A program made the translations under genes and the position numbers. The notes beneath the pieces were generated by a model that saw nothing but the letters and a program-made list of their open reading frames with translations, did not search any database and was not told where the DNA came from. Positions 24,880-35,742 of a stretch of DNA of 64,000 nt are shown here, in pieces; position 1 is the stretch's first letter, and every line of letters starts with the position of its first letter. This DNA comes from Bradyrhizobium sp. WBAH42 (lineage in GTDB: Bacteria; Pseudomonadota; Alphaproteobacteria; Rhizobiales; Xanthobacteraceae), in the NCBI RefSeq assembly GCF_024585265.1, contig NZ_CP036533.1, positions 2,799,001 to 2,863,000 of the forward strand, written 5' to 3'.

Positions 24880-25731
24880 CTAGGCCTCGCCGAGAATTTT
24901 CTTCGCCGCGAGAAGGTGCGGCTTGTCGATCATCTGGTCGTCGAGCCGCAGCGTGCCCGAATTGGGATTGCTCGCGAAGGCCGCGATCACCTTCTCCGCC
25001 CAGGCGCGCTCGGCCTCCGTCGGCGCGAAGGCCGCGTTGACGATGTCGACATGCTTGGGGTGGATCAGGGCCTTGGCCGAAAAGCCGTCGCGCCGCGCGG
25101 CGCGCGTCTCCTGCTCGAGGCCGGCGAGATTGTCAATGTCGGTGTAAACCGTGTCGATCGGCGCGACCTCGGCCGCGGCCGCCGCCATCAGGCAGAGATC
25201 GCGCGCCAGGCGATAGGGGCTGTGGAACACGCCGCCGCTCGCCTTCTCGGTGGCGCCGAGCGAGGCGGAGAGATCTTCCGCGCCCCACATCAGGCCGGCG
25301 AGGCGAGGGGAGCAGCCCTTGTAGCTGCCGAGCCCGAAGATCGAGCCGGCGGTCTCCGTCGCGACGCAGACGATGCGGGTCGAACCGATCGCGATGCCGG
25401 CAGCGGCTTCCAAAGCCTCGAGCCAGGTCGCGACCTGCCGCACGTCGTCGCCGCCTTGCGATTTCGGCAGCACGATGCCGTCAGGCCTGCCCGGCATCAC
25501 CGCGGCGAGATCCGCCAGCGTCAGGCCGGTGTCGAGCGCGTTGACGCGGACATAGAGCTGATGCGGGCCGGGGCGGCTCTTCAGCATCGAAAGCGTGAGC
25601 TCACGCGCTTCCGCCTTCTTCTCCGCGACGACGGAATCCTCGAGATCGATGATCAGCGCGTCGGCCTTGCCTTCGCTCGCCTTCTCGAATTTGCGCGGGG
25701 AATCGCCCGGCACGAACAGCATCGAACGCAT
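24880..25731 (-). CDS. CoA ester lyase of the HpcH/HpaI (CitE, malyl-CoA lyase-like) family
   Basis: The 283-residue TIM-barrel enzyme starts with MRSMLFVPGDSPRKFEKA, a diagnostic CitE-type opening. The metal and catalytic elements LIIDLEDSV (Asp/Glu ligands), YVRVNALDTG, CVATETAGSI (Glu ligand) and WGAEDLSASLG follow. The family splits malyl-CoA-like or citramalyl-CoA-like thioesters by retro-Claisen cleavage. The start at 25731 shares one base with the stop of the MaoC-type gene (TGATG). It is the second gene of a hydratase-lyase pair and probably performs the last C-C cleavage. Confidence 0.87.
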   Translation of the reverse strand: MRSMLFVPGDSPRKFEKASEGKADALIIDLEDSVVAEKKAEARELTLSMLKSRPGPHQLYVRVNALDTGLTLADLAAVMPGRPDGIVLPKSQGGDDVRQVATWLEALEAAAGIAIGSTRIVCVATETAGSIFGLGSYKGCSPRLAGLMWGAEDLSASLGATEKASGGVFHSPYRLARDLCLMAAAAAEVAPIDTVYTDIDNLAGLEQETRAARRDGFSAKALIHPKHVDIVNAAFAPTEAERAWAEKVIAAFASNPNSGTLRLDDQMIDKPHLLAAKKILGEA

Positions 25732-26183
25732 CAGACCGGCCTCTTGTGCATCATCGCCATGCGGCGGCATTTACCGACGATCTCGTCGTTCTGGTTGAGA
25801 GCGTGGTGCTCGAACTCGACGATGCCGGCCTTGGGCCGCGATCTGGATTCCCGCAATGAGAGCACCTTTGTCGTGGCCCGCAACGTGTCGCCATGGAAGA
25901 CCGGCTTTGGAAAGGTGACGTCGGTCATGCCGAGATTGGCGACGGTGGTGCCCAAGGTCGTATCATAGACCGTCATGCCGATCATGATGCCGAGCGTGTA
26001 AAGGCTGTTGAAAATGCGCTGGCCGAACTCGGTCTTCTCGGCAAAATGCGCGTCGATGTGCAGCGGCTGCGGGTTGAGCGTCAGCAGGCTGAATAGGGTG
26101 TTGTCCATCTCCGTGACGGTCCGGGTCAGCGGATGCCTGAACTCCTGGCCCACGGAGAAGTCCTCGAAATAAAGTCCGGCCAT
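25731..26183 (-). CDS. MaoC-type (R)-specific enoyl-CoA hydratase
   Basis: The 150-residue hot-dog-fold protein opens with YFEDFSVGQEFRHPLTRTVTE. It carries the MaoC hydratase motif region DNTLFSLLTLNPQPLHIDAHFA, with the Asp and His pair that activates water. I chose the ATG at 26183, after a GGAGG. Next to a CitE-type lyase, a mesaconyl-CoA hydratase-like role is likely: addition of water to a branched unsaturated dicarboxylyl-CoA. It is divergent from the acyl-CoA dehydrogenase gene. Confidence 0.84.
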   Translation of the reverse strand: MAGLYFEDFSVGQEFRHPLTRTVTEMDNTLFSLLTLNPQPLHIDAHFAEKTEFGQRIFNSLYTLGIMIGMTVYDTTLGTTVANLGMTDVTFPKPVFHGDTLRATTKVLSLRESRSRPKAGIVEFEHHALNQNDEIVGKCRRMAMMHKRPV

Positions 26184-26330
26184 CGCGGTTTCCTCCCTGC
26201 GAAATAACGGCGCGCTCTTACCGTCGCGCCGCATGACCCCATGCATGGTAGACACACTTCGCGGGCAAATTCACGTATCTGCATGCGGTTTTTCGAGCTA
26301 AAGAACGCAAGGCGAAGGGAGATCAAGGCC

Positions 26331-27497
26331 ATGGATTTCGCGCTCACCGATCAGCAGGAAGCCATTCGCGACGCCATCGCCAAGATCTGCGAAGGCTTTC
26401 CCGACGCTTATTGGCTGAAGAAGGACCACGACGGCGGCTTCCCGCACGACTTCCACAAGGCGCTGGCGGATGCCGGCTGGCTCGGCATCTGCGTGCCGGA
26501 GGAATATGGCGGCTCCGGGCTCGGCATCACGGAAGCTGCGATCATGATGCGCACCATCGCCGAGTCGGGCGCCGGCATGTCCGGTGCCTCGGCGGTGCAC
26601 ATCAACGTGTTCGGACTCAATCCCGTCGTCGTGTTCGGGACCGAGGAGCAGCGCAGGCGCATGCTGCCGCCGATGGTCGAGGGCCGCGAGAAGGCGTGCT
26701 TCGCCGTCACCGAGCCGAACACCGGCCTCAACACCACGCAGCTGAAGACCCGCGCGGTCGCCAAGAACGATCGCTACATCGTCAACGGTCAGAAGGTGTG
26801 GATCTCGACCGCCCAGGTCGCACACAAAATCCTGCTGCTGGCGCGCACCACGCCGCTGGAGGAGGTGCGCTCGCCCACCCACGGCCTCAGCCTGTTCTAC
26901 ACCGATTTCGATCGCAACAGGATCAAGGTCCACGAGATCGAGAAGATGGGCCGCAAGATCGTCGATTCCAACGAGTTGTTCTTCGAGGACTTCGAAATCC
27001 CGATGGAGGATCGGATCGGCGAGGAAGGCAAAGGCTTCGAGTACATCCTCGAAGGCATGAATCCGGAGCGCATTCTCATCGCGGCCGAGGCCGTCGGTCT
27101 CGGCAAGCTCGCGCTGTCGCGCGCGACCGAATACGCCAAGACGCGCGTCGTGTTCAACCGCCCGATCGGCAAGAACCAGGGCATCCAGCATCCGCTCGCG
27201 GTGAACTGGGTCGAATTGGAAGCGGCCTGGCTGATGGTGATGTCGGCGGCCTGGCAATACGACAAGGGCATGCCCTGCGGCGCCGCTGCCAATGCCGCAA
27301 AATATCTGGCGGGCGAAGCGGGTTTCTCGGCCTGCGAGCAGGCGGTGATGACCCATGGCGGCTTCGGCTACGCCAAGGAATTCCACGTCGAGCGCTATCT
27401 GCGCGAGGTGCTGATCCCGCGCATCGCGCCGGTCAGCCCGCAGCTTGCGCTCAGCTTCATCGCGGAAAAGGTGTTGGGGCTCGCAAAGTCGTACTGA
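26331..27497 (+). CDS. Acyl-CoA dehydrogenase (isovaleryl-CoA-dehydrogenase-like base position)
   Basis: This is a 388-residue flavoprotein of the usual three-domain acyl-CoA dehydrogenase type. FAVTEPNTG and KVWISTAQVA contact the flavin, and MTHGGFGYAKEFHVERYLRE lies near the end. The usual catalytic base motif YEGT is absent at the C-terminus (IAPVS there). Instead E246 in MNPERIL occupies the place used by isovaleryl-CoA dehydrogenase. This points to a branched or dicarboxylic acyl-CoA; it is an inference from motif positions. The ATG at 26331 was chosen over the longer frame from 26241. It is divergent from the hydratase and convergent with the ligase. Confidence 0.87.
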   Translation: MDFALTDQQEAIRDAIAKICEGFPDAYWLKKDHDGGFPHDFHKALADAGWLGICVPEEYGGSGLGITEAAIMMRTIAESGAGMSGASAVHINVFGLNPVVVFGTEEQRRRMLPPMVEGREKACFAVTEPNTGLNTTQLKTRAVAKNDRYIVNGQKVWISTAQVAHKILLLARTTPLEEVRSPTHGLSLFYTDFDRNRIKVHEIEKMGRKIVDSNELFFEDFEIPMEDRIGEEGKGFEYILEGMNPERILIAAEAVGLGKLALSRATEYAKTRVVFNRPIGKNQGIQHPLAVNWVELEAAWLMVMSAAWQYDKGMPCGAAANAAKYLAGEAGFSACEQAVMTHGGFGYAKEFHVERYLREVLIPRIAPVSPQLALSFIAEKVLGLAKSY

Positions 27498-27503
27498 CCA
27501 GGT

Positions 27504-29084
27504 CTATTCGGCGGCGATCCGCTCCATCGCCATAGCGCGAAGCCTGGCGCGCTGGATCTTCACGCCGTTGGCGCTGTCGGTGACGGGGAAGGCGTCCACG
27601 ACATAGATCCGCGCCGGCACCTTGTAGCCGGCGAGCCGCTCGCGCAGACGCGCGATCAGCGTCTCCTGCATTGGTGGCTCCGTCGTCGGGATCACGAAGG
27701 CGACGCAGCGCGCCTGCCCCTTGAGATCGACTGCGACGACCTGGGCGTCGGCGACGCCGGCGCAGGATTTGAGCTCGTCCTCGATCTCGCCCGGTGCGAC
27801 CAGGAAGCCGCCAAGCCGCATCGCATCGCCGGCGCGGGTCTCGTAGACGAACGAGCCGTCGCCGCGCAGCCGGCCGATGTCGCCGGTACGGAAGAAGCCG
27901 TCGGCGGTGATCGCCTCGCGCGTCGCCGCAGGATTGTTGAAGTAGCCGAGAAAGCGCGAGGGCGCGCTGATCTCGATCTCGCCGGAGACGAGGCTTCCGG
28001 CGAGCTCGCCGGTCTCGACATCGCGCACGCGGACTTTCGCGTCGGGCGACATCGGCCAGCCGCCGCCCTCGATCCGATCGGCGAAGGCATCGCTGGGGCG
28101 GCCGATCGAGAACAGCGCCTGCACCTCGCTCGACCCGTAGAGGCCGAACAGCTTCAGGCCGCGCGCCTCGGCCTCCACGGCCAATTCGCGCCAGCCGGGC
28201 TGGAACGCGGCGAAGCCGCAGACTTCGAGATGCGGAAACGGGCGTGGCGCATCGGTGAGGGCGAGGATGCGCCGGAACATCTCGTCCGAGCCGAAGCAAT
28301 GCGTGATCGGTTGCGTGCCGAGGATCTTCAGGGCTGGCGCAGCCTCGAAGGCATCGAGCACATGAATGGTCGCACCGGCGGCAATGAAGCCGAGCAGGCT
28401 CGTCATGCCGAAGGTGCCGCAGAACGGCAGCATGGCGAGCAGCGAATGACGCCGCGGATCGAGCTGGAGCGCGTGGGCGATGGAGACAGCGTGCGTCGCC
28501 AGCGTTCGCTGCGAATGCGCGACCAGCTTCGGCCCCTTGGTGGTGCCCGACGTGGTGTAGAGCAGCACGGGCAAGTCGACATCGTCCTGGGGCGGTGGAG
28601 CCGGCGGGTAGGGGTTCTCGAACGCATCGAACCGCACGCAGGGCCAGTGCCCGGGCGTCGCATCCGCGCCGACCACCGCGAGCCGTTGCAGCGCGGGCAC
28701 TTCGGCCTTGGCGACATCGGCGAGGATTGCGGCGAAGTCGATCGCGCGGAAGGCAGCCTCGACCACCATCAGCTTCGCGCCTGATAGTTTGAGCAGGTGC
28801 GCGACTTCCGCGCTGCGATAGCGCGTATTGACGGCGGCGACGATCGCGCCGAGCCGTGCGGCGGCGAACAACAGTGCGAGCCATTCGACCCGGTTGACCA
28901 GCCAGACCGCGACGACGTCGCCCTTGCCGATGCCTTGCGCCGCAAGCCAGGCGGCGGTCTGCTCGACCTTTACCGAGAACTCTGCGCGCGAGACGGGCTT
29001 GCCGTCGAAAACCAGGGCAGGATCGGCGGCGGCCTCGATCCGGAGCAGCGATTGCAGCGAAACGTCGTTGGCGCTCATGGCCAT
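27504..29084 (-). CDS. AMP-forming acyl-CoA synthetase
   Basis: The 526-residue enzyme has the ANL-superfamily P-loop (YTTSGTTKGPK, residues 176-186), an adenine-binding GLYGSSE segment and FFRTGDIGR with the ribose-binding Asp. The late hinge is followed by a catalytic lysine in NGVKIQR near residue 515. It would activate a carboxylic acid to its CoA thioester before the dehydrogenase, hydratase and lyase encoded next door. The 3' end faces the acyl-CoA dehydrogenase gene with 6 bases between stops. The substrate is unknown; the pocket residues do not point to acetate. Confidence 0.87.
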   Translation of the reverse strand: MAMSANDVSLQSLLRIEAAADPALVFDGKPVSRAEFSVKVEQTAAWLAAQGIGKGDVVAVWLVNRVEWLALLFAAARLGAIVAAVNTRYRSAEVAHLLKLSGAKLMVVEAAFRAIDFAAILADVAKAEVPALQRLAVVGADATPGHWPCVRFDAFENPYPPAPPPQDDVDLPVLLYTTSGTTKGPKLVAHSQRTLATHAVSIAHALQLDPRRHSLLAMLPFCGTFGMTSLLGFIAAGATIHVLDAFEAAPALKILGTQPITHCFGSDEMFRRILALTDAPRPFPHLEVCGFAAFQPGWRELAVEAEARGLKLFGLYGSSEVQALFSIGRPSDAFADRIEGGGWPMSPDAKVRVRDVETGELAGSLVSGEIEISAPSRFLGYFNNPAATREAITADGFFRTGDIGRLRGDGSFVYETRAGDAMRLGGFLVAPGEIEDELKSCAGVADAQVVAVDLKGQARCVAFVIPTTEPPMQETLIARLRERLAGYKVPARIYVVDAFPVTDSANGVKIQRARLRAMAMERIAAE

Positions 29085-29111
29085 CGGACTAACCCGATCG
29101 CGAAAACCTGT

Positions 29112-29747
29112 CTACTTGGTGCCGAACATCCGGTCGCCGGCATCGCCCAGGCCCGGCACGATGTAACCGTGGTCGTTGAGCCGCTCGTCGATCGCGGCGG
29201 TCCAGATCGGCACGTCGGGATGCTCGCTCTGGAACTTGGCGATGCCCTCGGGCGCGGCCAGGAGGCAGACAAAGCGGATGTCGCGGGCGCCGCGGGCCTT
29301 GAGCAGGGAGGCGCCGGCGCAGGCCGAGTTGCCGGTCGCCAGCATCGGATCCATCAGGATCACGGTGCGGTCGGACAGGTCCTGCGGCGCCTTGAAGTAA
29401 TATTCCACGGCCTGCAACGTCTCGGGGTCGCGGTAGAGCCCGATATGGGCGATGCGCGCCGAGGGCATCAGCGCCAGCATGCCGTCGAGAAAGCCGACGC
29501 CGGCGCGCAGGATCGGCGCCAGCGTGAGCTTCTTGCCGGCGATCTTGGGCGCCTGCATCGCCGCAATCGGCGTCTCGATCTCGACCAGCTCCAGCGGCAG
29601 GTCGCGCGTCACCTCGTAGCCGAGCAGCATTCCGATCTCGTTCAGGATCTCGCGGAAGCTCTTGGTCGAGCGGTCCTTCTCCCGCATCAGGGAGAGCTTG
29701 TGCTGGACCAGGGGGTGGGCGACGACATTGACGTTGCTGGTGCTCAT
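29112..29747 (-). CDS. upp: Uracil phosphoribosyltransferase
   Basis: Upp salvages uracil with PRPP to give UMP in the cytoplasm. The 211-residue length is normal. The PRPP loop [14 protein letters not shown] is present, and the end [13 protein letters not shown] is the conserved uracil-binding C-terminus of the family. The ATG at 29747 begins [18 protein letters not shown], a typical start. It lies upstream of the acyl-CoA synthetase on the same strand with a 27-base gap. The upstream 268 bases to 30016 contain no gene that I can support. Confidence 0.95.
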   Translation of the reverse strand: MSTSNVNVVAHPLVQHKLSLMREKDRSTKSFREILNEIGMLLGYEVTRDLPLELVEIETPIAAMQAPKIAGKKLTLAPILRAGVGFLDGMLALMPSARIAHIGLYRDPETLQAVEYYFKAPQDLSDRTVILMDPMLATGNSACAGASLLKARGARDIRFVCLLAAPEGIAKFQSEHPDVPIWTAAIDERLNDHGYIVPGLGDAGDRMFGTK

Positions 29748-30015
29748 GAAACCGCTCTACACGGTTCCGCGAAACTGCGCCAGATCGGCCAGGTACTTTT
29801 AGGCAAAGCCTTTTCCGCGGGATAGGCGGCCTCAACCGGGCATCGCGACCGCGGTTGCTCACTTCACAGGCAGCCATGGTCAGCTCGCGGTCGATCGCGT
29901 GCGAGATCGGACGAGCTAGACCCCGTGCCTCGCGCCGCCCTCTGTCAGACCTGAAGTAGCCTGTGATTTCCACGAAGAATCGATCGACGGCGCCGAGGCT
30001 GATTGGCGGACGGGC

Positions 30016-30483
30016 CTAGCCGAAATGATCGCAGGCGACCGGCTCATAAAGTGGGTCCAGCATCGGACGGACCGAAGGAACGCTCGGTCGCGATGCGTCG
30101 GCGGTCAGCGCCCGCACCTCGACGAATGCCGACAACAGGGCGAGCGCGAGGTCGGCATGGCGTGCCTCGACTGCGGCATCCAGCCAATCCGGCAGCTCGC
30201 GCTCGCGCGACAGCGCGCAATGCCACTCGCCGTCATCGTAGGCGATGCGGCGGACCTGCCACATCGGCAGCTCCAGCTCCATCACAACCAGTGCGGCATC
30301 GGCCCATGCCCCGACATCGATCAGGCGCGTGAGGCGTGCGGTGCGCTCGCTGTCTCCGAGCGAAGGGATGCGCCGGCAGGCGTGTCCGATGATGTCGAGC
30401 ATCAGCGGCCGCGTCGTCGCATGTGCCTTGCGCAGCCGCTCGGCGAGCGAGGGGAAATCGAGCGGGTGGAGAGCGGCGGTCAT
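30016..30483 (-). CDS. Conserved hypothetical protein
   Basis: The 155-residue product starts at the ATG at 30483 (MTAALHPLDFPSLAERLRKAH), which looks more natural than the longer frame from 30591. It is predicted soluble and mostly helical, rich in Leu, Ala and Arg, with a WQVRRIAYDDGEWHCALSRE stretch in the middle. I know no domain. It is divergent from the kdp locus and separated from it by 359 bases, so the two may share a control region. Confidence 0.65.
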   Translation of the reverse strand: MTAALHPLDFPSLAERLRKAHATTRPLMLDIIGHACRRIPSLGDSERTARLTRLIDVGAWADAALVVMELELPMWQVRRIAYDDGEWHCALSRERELPDWLDAAVEARHADLALALLSAFVEVRALTADASRPSVPSVRPMLDPLYEPVACDHFG

Positions 30484-30842
30484 GTCAGGCCTCCTGGAAG
30501 TGGCGTCGGTCAGTCGGCCGGCCTCGCCAAAATGGCCTGGAGGGGATTTGAAAACGAGATGGGGTTCGGGCGAGAGATATAGGGATTCCATAAGTGGACG
30601 GGGCCTTCCGGGCAGCGCGATCGTCCCTCGACTTTCGTTCTTGCCAGGGCCGCCCGCCGAGACGGGCCGGCCTTTATGAGATTCCTATAACGTTGTCATA
30701 GGCCTCATCTCGAAAACCTATGGGCGCGGTGGCACCTCAGCGCGGTGAAGTTTCCGGCCGCGCCGCGATCGATCGCAGCAAGCGGCCAGCCGGAATCCAG
30801 AGACGGCTATGCCGGACATCGTCTCGCTTGAGGAGTATCGCC
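30484..30842. other. Upstream region of the kdp locus
   Basis: These 359 bases lie between a divergent hypothetical gene and the first kdp microprotein gene. They contain no gene that I can support. An AT-richer stretch with an imperfect palindrome at 30678-30711 is the best candidate for a KdpE-controlled promoter region, and a GAGGAG ribosome site lies at 30829-30834. Confidence 0.5.
30678..30711. promoter_or_regulatory. Imperfect palindrome upstream of kdp, possible KdpE operator
   Basis: GAGAT at 30678-30682 and CCTAT at 30684-30688 are mirrored by ATAGG at 30698-30702 and ATCTC at 30707-30711. It lies in the only AT-rich part of the region, about 130 bases before the first kdp microprotein. 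No match to a known KdpE consensus could be verified. Confidence 0.3.
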
Positions 30843-30926
30843 ATGATGGACCTTTTGATGCTGGCGCTGGGCTTCGTCTTCTTTGCCCTCGCGATCGGCT
30901 ACACCTATGCCTGCGAACGGCTGTGA
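30843..30926 (+). CDS. 27-residue membrane microprotein at the head of the kdp locus
   Basis: The frame MMDLLMLALGFVFFALAIGY is one hydrophobic segment with the short tail TYACERL. A GAGGAG lies 8 bases before the ATG at 30843. It ends 11 bases before kdpF. The hydrophobic helix followed by a charged tail resembles KdpF in general design, but the sequence differs. It could be a second small stabilising subunit of the pump. I recall comparable short frames in this position in related bacteria, so I consider it real. Confidence 0.65.
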   Translation: MMDLLMLALGFVFFALAIGYTYACERL

Positions 30927-30937
30927 GGGAGCGGACC

Positions 30938-31027
30938 ATGATCTTCGATTATGCGCTCGCCGGCGCCGTTTCGTTCGGCCTCCTGATCTATCTCACCTAT
31001 GCACTGCTGCGGCCCGAGCGGTTCTGA
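30938..31027 (+). CDS. kdpF: KdpF, small subunit of the K+-transporting ATPase
   Basis: The 29-residue product MIFDYALAGAVSFGLLIYLT ends in the hallmark ALLRPERF motif of KdpF. It is a single-span inner-membrane peptide that stabilises the KdpABC complex. The start at 30938 follows GAGGGAGCGG, and the gene lies 11 bases after the 27-residue frame. Confidence 0.9.
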   Translation: MIFDYALAGAVSFGLLIYLTYALLRPERF

Positions 31028-31031
31028 CGCC

Positions 31032-31136
31032 GTGCTGCTGCTCGTCGAATTGCTGCTGGCCGGCGCTGCGCTCGTCACGGGCCTGCTCGCGCTGCTCCTG
31101 CCGCTCTTGCGCCGGACCAAAAGCCTGAAGGGTTAA
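31032..31136 (+). CDS. Possible 34-residue membrane microprotein between kdpF and kdpA
   Basis: A frame from GTG at 31032 to TAA at 31136 fills the whole space between kdpF and kdpA (gaps of 4 bases on each side). It encodes a Leu-rich hydrophobic helix ([20 protein letters not shown]) with a basic tail (RRTKSLKG). The tight packing supports coding, but the GTG start and lack of a known family keep this uncertain. Confidence 0.45.
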   Translation: MLLLVELLLAGAALVTGLLALLLPLLRRTKSLKG

Positions 31137-31140
31137 TGCC

Positions 31141-32844
31141 ATGACTGTGATCGGTTGGTTCCAGATCATTCTTTATTGCACGATCGTGGTCGCACTGACC
31201 AAGCCGCTCGGCTGGTACATGACGCGCGTATTCAACGGCGAGCGCACCTTCCTGTCGCCCGTCCTGCGCCCGATCGAAGCCGGCATCTATTGGATCTCCG
31301 GCGTCGACGAGAAACGCGAGCAGCACTGGCTCACCTACACGGTCGCGATGCTGCTGTTCCATGTCGGCGGCTTCCTCATCATCTACGGCCTGTTGCGGCT
31401 CCAGGCCGTGCTGCCGTTCAATCCGGCCGGGCAATCGGCGGTCGCCGAGGATCTGTCCTTCAACACCGCGATCTCCTTCATCACCAACACCAACTGGCAG
31501 AACTACGGCGGCGAGAGCACGCTGTCCTATTTGATCCAGATGGTCGGCCTGACGCACCAGAATTTCCTCTCGGCGGCGACCGGAATCGTGCTTGCCGTTG
31601 CCCTGATCCGCGGCTTTGCCCGCGCTTCCATGCGTAAAGTCGGCAACTTCTGGGTCGATGTGACCCGCTGCACGCTCTACATCCTGCTGCCGATCTGCGT
31701 CGTGTTCACACTGTTCCTGGTCTGGCAGGGCATCCCGCAAACGCTTGGAGATTACGTCGAAGCGACCACGCTCGAGGGCGCCAAGCAGACAATCGCAGTC
31801 GGCCCGGTCGCTTCGCAGGTCGCGATCAAGATGCTGGGCACGAATGGCGGCGGGTTCTTCAACGCCAACGCTGCGCACCCGTTCGAGAACCCGACCGCGC
31901 TGTCGAACTTCGTGCAGATGCTGTCCATCTTCGCGCTCGGCGCGGGGCTCACCAACGTGTTCGGCCGCATGGTCGGCAACCAGCGCCAGGGCTGGGCGAT
32001 CCTCGCCGTGATGGGCGTGCTGTTCGTCGCCGGCGTCGCCGTTTGCTATTGGGCTGAAGCCAGCGGCACCTCGACCCTGCATGCGCTCGGCCTGACCGGC
32101 GGCAACATGGAAGGCAAGGAGGTTCGCTTCGGCATCGTCGCCTCCTCGCTGTTCGCCGTGATCACGACGGCCGCCTCCTGCGGCGCGGTCAACGCCATGC
32201 ATGACAGCTTCACCGCGCTCGGCGGCATGATCCCGCTGATCAACATGCAGCTCGGTGAGATCATCATCGGCGGCGTCGGCGCCGGTCTGTACGGCATGCT
32301 GCTGTTCATCGTCCTCTCGATCTTCGTCGCAGGCTTGATGGTGGGCCGCACGCCGGAATATGTCGGCAAGAAGATCGAGGCGCGCGAGGTCAAGATGGCG
32401 ATGCTCGCGATCCTTGTGCTGCCGCTGATGTATCTCGGCTGGACCGCGGTCGGCGTGGTCTATCCGGCTGCTGTCGCCTCGATGGCGAATGCCGGCCCGC
32501 ACGGCTTCACCGAGGTGCTCTACGCCTTCACCTCGGCGACCGGCAACAACGGCTCGGCCTTCGCAGGGCTCACCGGCAACACCTTCTTCTACAATCTCAC
32601 GCTCGCATCGGCGATGTTCGTCGGCCGCTTCTTCATGATCGTCCCGGCGATGGCGATTGCGGGCGCGCTCGCGGCCAAGAAGTCGATTCCGCCGTCGGCA
32701 GGTACGTTCCCGACCACCGGCGGGCTGTTCGTCGGCCTCGTCGTCGGCGTGATCCTGATCATCGGCGGCCTGACCTTCTTCCCGGCGCTCGCGCTCGGGC
32801 CCATCGTCGAGCACCTCGCGATGAACGCCGGCCAAGTGTTCTGA
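31141..32844 (+). CDS. kdpA: K+-transporting ATPase subunit A
   Basis: KdpA is the potassium-selective channel-like subunit of the high-affinity Kdp pump in the inner membrane. The 567-residue length is typical and about ten hydrophobic segments are present. Selectivity-filter-type segments appear as [23 protein letters not shown] and [13 protein letters not shown]. These are strong family signatures, and the glycine-rich loops that hold K+ are intact. The ATG at 31141 is in the expected position, [12 protein letters not shown]. It is followed by kdpB after 26 bases. Confidence 0.97.
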   Translation: MTVIGWFQIILYCTIVVALTKPLGWYMTRVFNGERTFLSPVLRPIEAGIYWISGVDEKREQHWLTYTVAMLLFHVGGFLIIYGLLRLQAVLPFNPAGQSAVAEDLSFNTAISFITNTNWQNYGGESTLSYLIQMVGLTHQNFLSAATGIVLAVALIRGFARASMRKVGNFWVDVTRCTLYILLPICVVFTLFLVWQGIPQTLGDYVEATTLEGAKQTIAVGPVASQVAIKMLGTNGGGFFNANAAHPFENPTALSNFVQMLSIFALGAGLTNVFGRMVGNQRQGWAILAVMGVLFVAGVAVCYWAEASGTSTLHALGLTGGNMEGKEVRFGIVASSLFAVITTAASCGAVNAMHDSFTALGGMIPLINMQLGEIIIGGVGAGLYGMLLFIVLSIFVAGLMVGRTPEYVGKKIEAREVKMAMLAILVLPLMYLGWTAVGVVYPAAVASMANAGPHGFTEVLYAFTSATGNNGSAFAGLTGNTFFYNLTLASAMFVGRFFMIVPAMAIAGALAAKKSIPPSAGTFPTTGGLFVGLVVGVILIIGGLTFFPALALGPIVEHLAMNAGQVF

Positions 32845-32870
32845 CTTCTGATTGGTTTGGAGTGACCTCC

Positions 32871-34985
<2,115 letters not shown>

Positions 34986-34988
34986 ATT

Positions 34989-35076
34989 CGTCATTGCGAG
35001 CGAAGCGAAGCAATCCAGAAATATCTCCGCGGTTGATAGCCTGGATTGCTTCGTCGCTTCGCTCCTCGCAATGACG
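34989..35076. repeat. Palindromic repeat, family A, copy 3, inside the kdp operon
   Basis: The inverted arms CGTCATTGCGAGCGAAGCGA and GCAATCCAG are mirrored by CTGGATTGC and CGCAATGACG. It starts 4 bases after the kdpB stop codon and ends 21 bases before the kdpC start, so it is transcribed within the operon. Confidence 0.88.
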
Positions 35077-35096
35077 GGAGAAATTTGGAGAAAGAC

Positions 35097-35702
35097 ATGC
35101 TCAGAGAAATCCGCCCCGCCATCGTCCTGCTGCTGGCGCTCACCGCCATCACCGGGCTTGCCTATCCGCTCGCCATGACCGGCATGGCCGGCGCGCTGTT
35201 TCCCGTGCAGGCGCAAGGCAGCCTGATCGAGAAAGACGGCAAGGTGATCGGCTCCGCCCTGATCGGGCAGGAGTTCAAAGACGACAAATATTTCCACGGC
35301 CGCCCCTCGGCGACGCTGGCGCCGGACCCGAACGACTCGGCCAAGACGGTGTCCGCGCCCTACAATGCCGCCAATTCGGGCGGCTCCAATCTCGGCCCGA
35401 CCAGCAAGGCGCTGGCCGACCGGTTGAAGGAAGATGTGGACAAGCTCAGGAGCGAGAATCCGAACGCCTCGGTGCCGGTCGATCTGGTGACGACCTCGGC
35501 CAGCGGCCTCGACCCGGACATCTCGCCGGAAGCGGCGCAATTCCAGGTGCCGCGCGTGGCGAAGGCGCGGAGTCTGCCTGAGGATCAGGTCAAGCAGCTT
35601 GTGACCGCCAGCACCGAAGGCCGCCTGCTCGGCCTGCTCGGCGAGCCCAGGGTTAACGTTCTGGCGCTGAATCTCGCGCTCGATCGCATGGCCGCGAAGT
35701 AG
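35097..35702 (+). CDS. kdpC: K+-transporting ATPase subunit C
   Basis: KdpC is the single-span subunit that assists assembly and ATP affinity of the Kdp pump. The 201-residue product has one N-terminal membrane segment ([20 protein letters not shown]). The family motifs [17 protein letters not shown] and [24 protein letters not shown] follow. The ATG at 35097 has TTGGAG 7 bases upstream; the longer frame from 35046 reads through the repeat and is not real. It precedes kdpD by 40 bases. Confidence 0.96.
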   Translation: MLREIRPAIVLLLALTAITGLAYPLAMTGMAGALFPVQAQGSLIEKDGKVIGSALIGQEFKDDKYFHGRPSATLAPDPNDSAKTVSAPYNAANSGGSNLGPTSKALADRLKEDVDKLRSENPNASVPVDLVTTSASGLDPDISPEAAQFQVPRVAKARSLPEDQVKQLVTASTEGRLLGLLGEPRVNVLALNLALDRMAAK

Positions 35703-35742
35703 CCGTCTAGGCTCGCAGTGTGGGGGTGATTATACTGGCAAG

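Noticed and set aside
26331..27497. Missing YEGT catalytic base in the acyl-CoA dehydrogenase
   Set aside because: The base can be supplied from the isovaleryl-CoA dehydrogenase position, where E246 is present, so it is not a dead enzyme.
34989..35076. Considered a kdpB-kdpC attenuator or riboswitch
   Set aside because: The sequence is a copy of a repeat found at three other unrelated sites in the window, so a dedicated regulator is unlikely, although an effect on the mRNA is possible.
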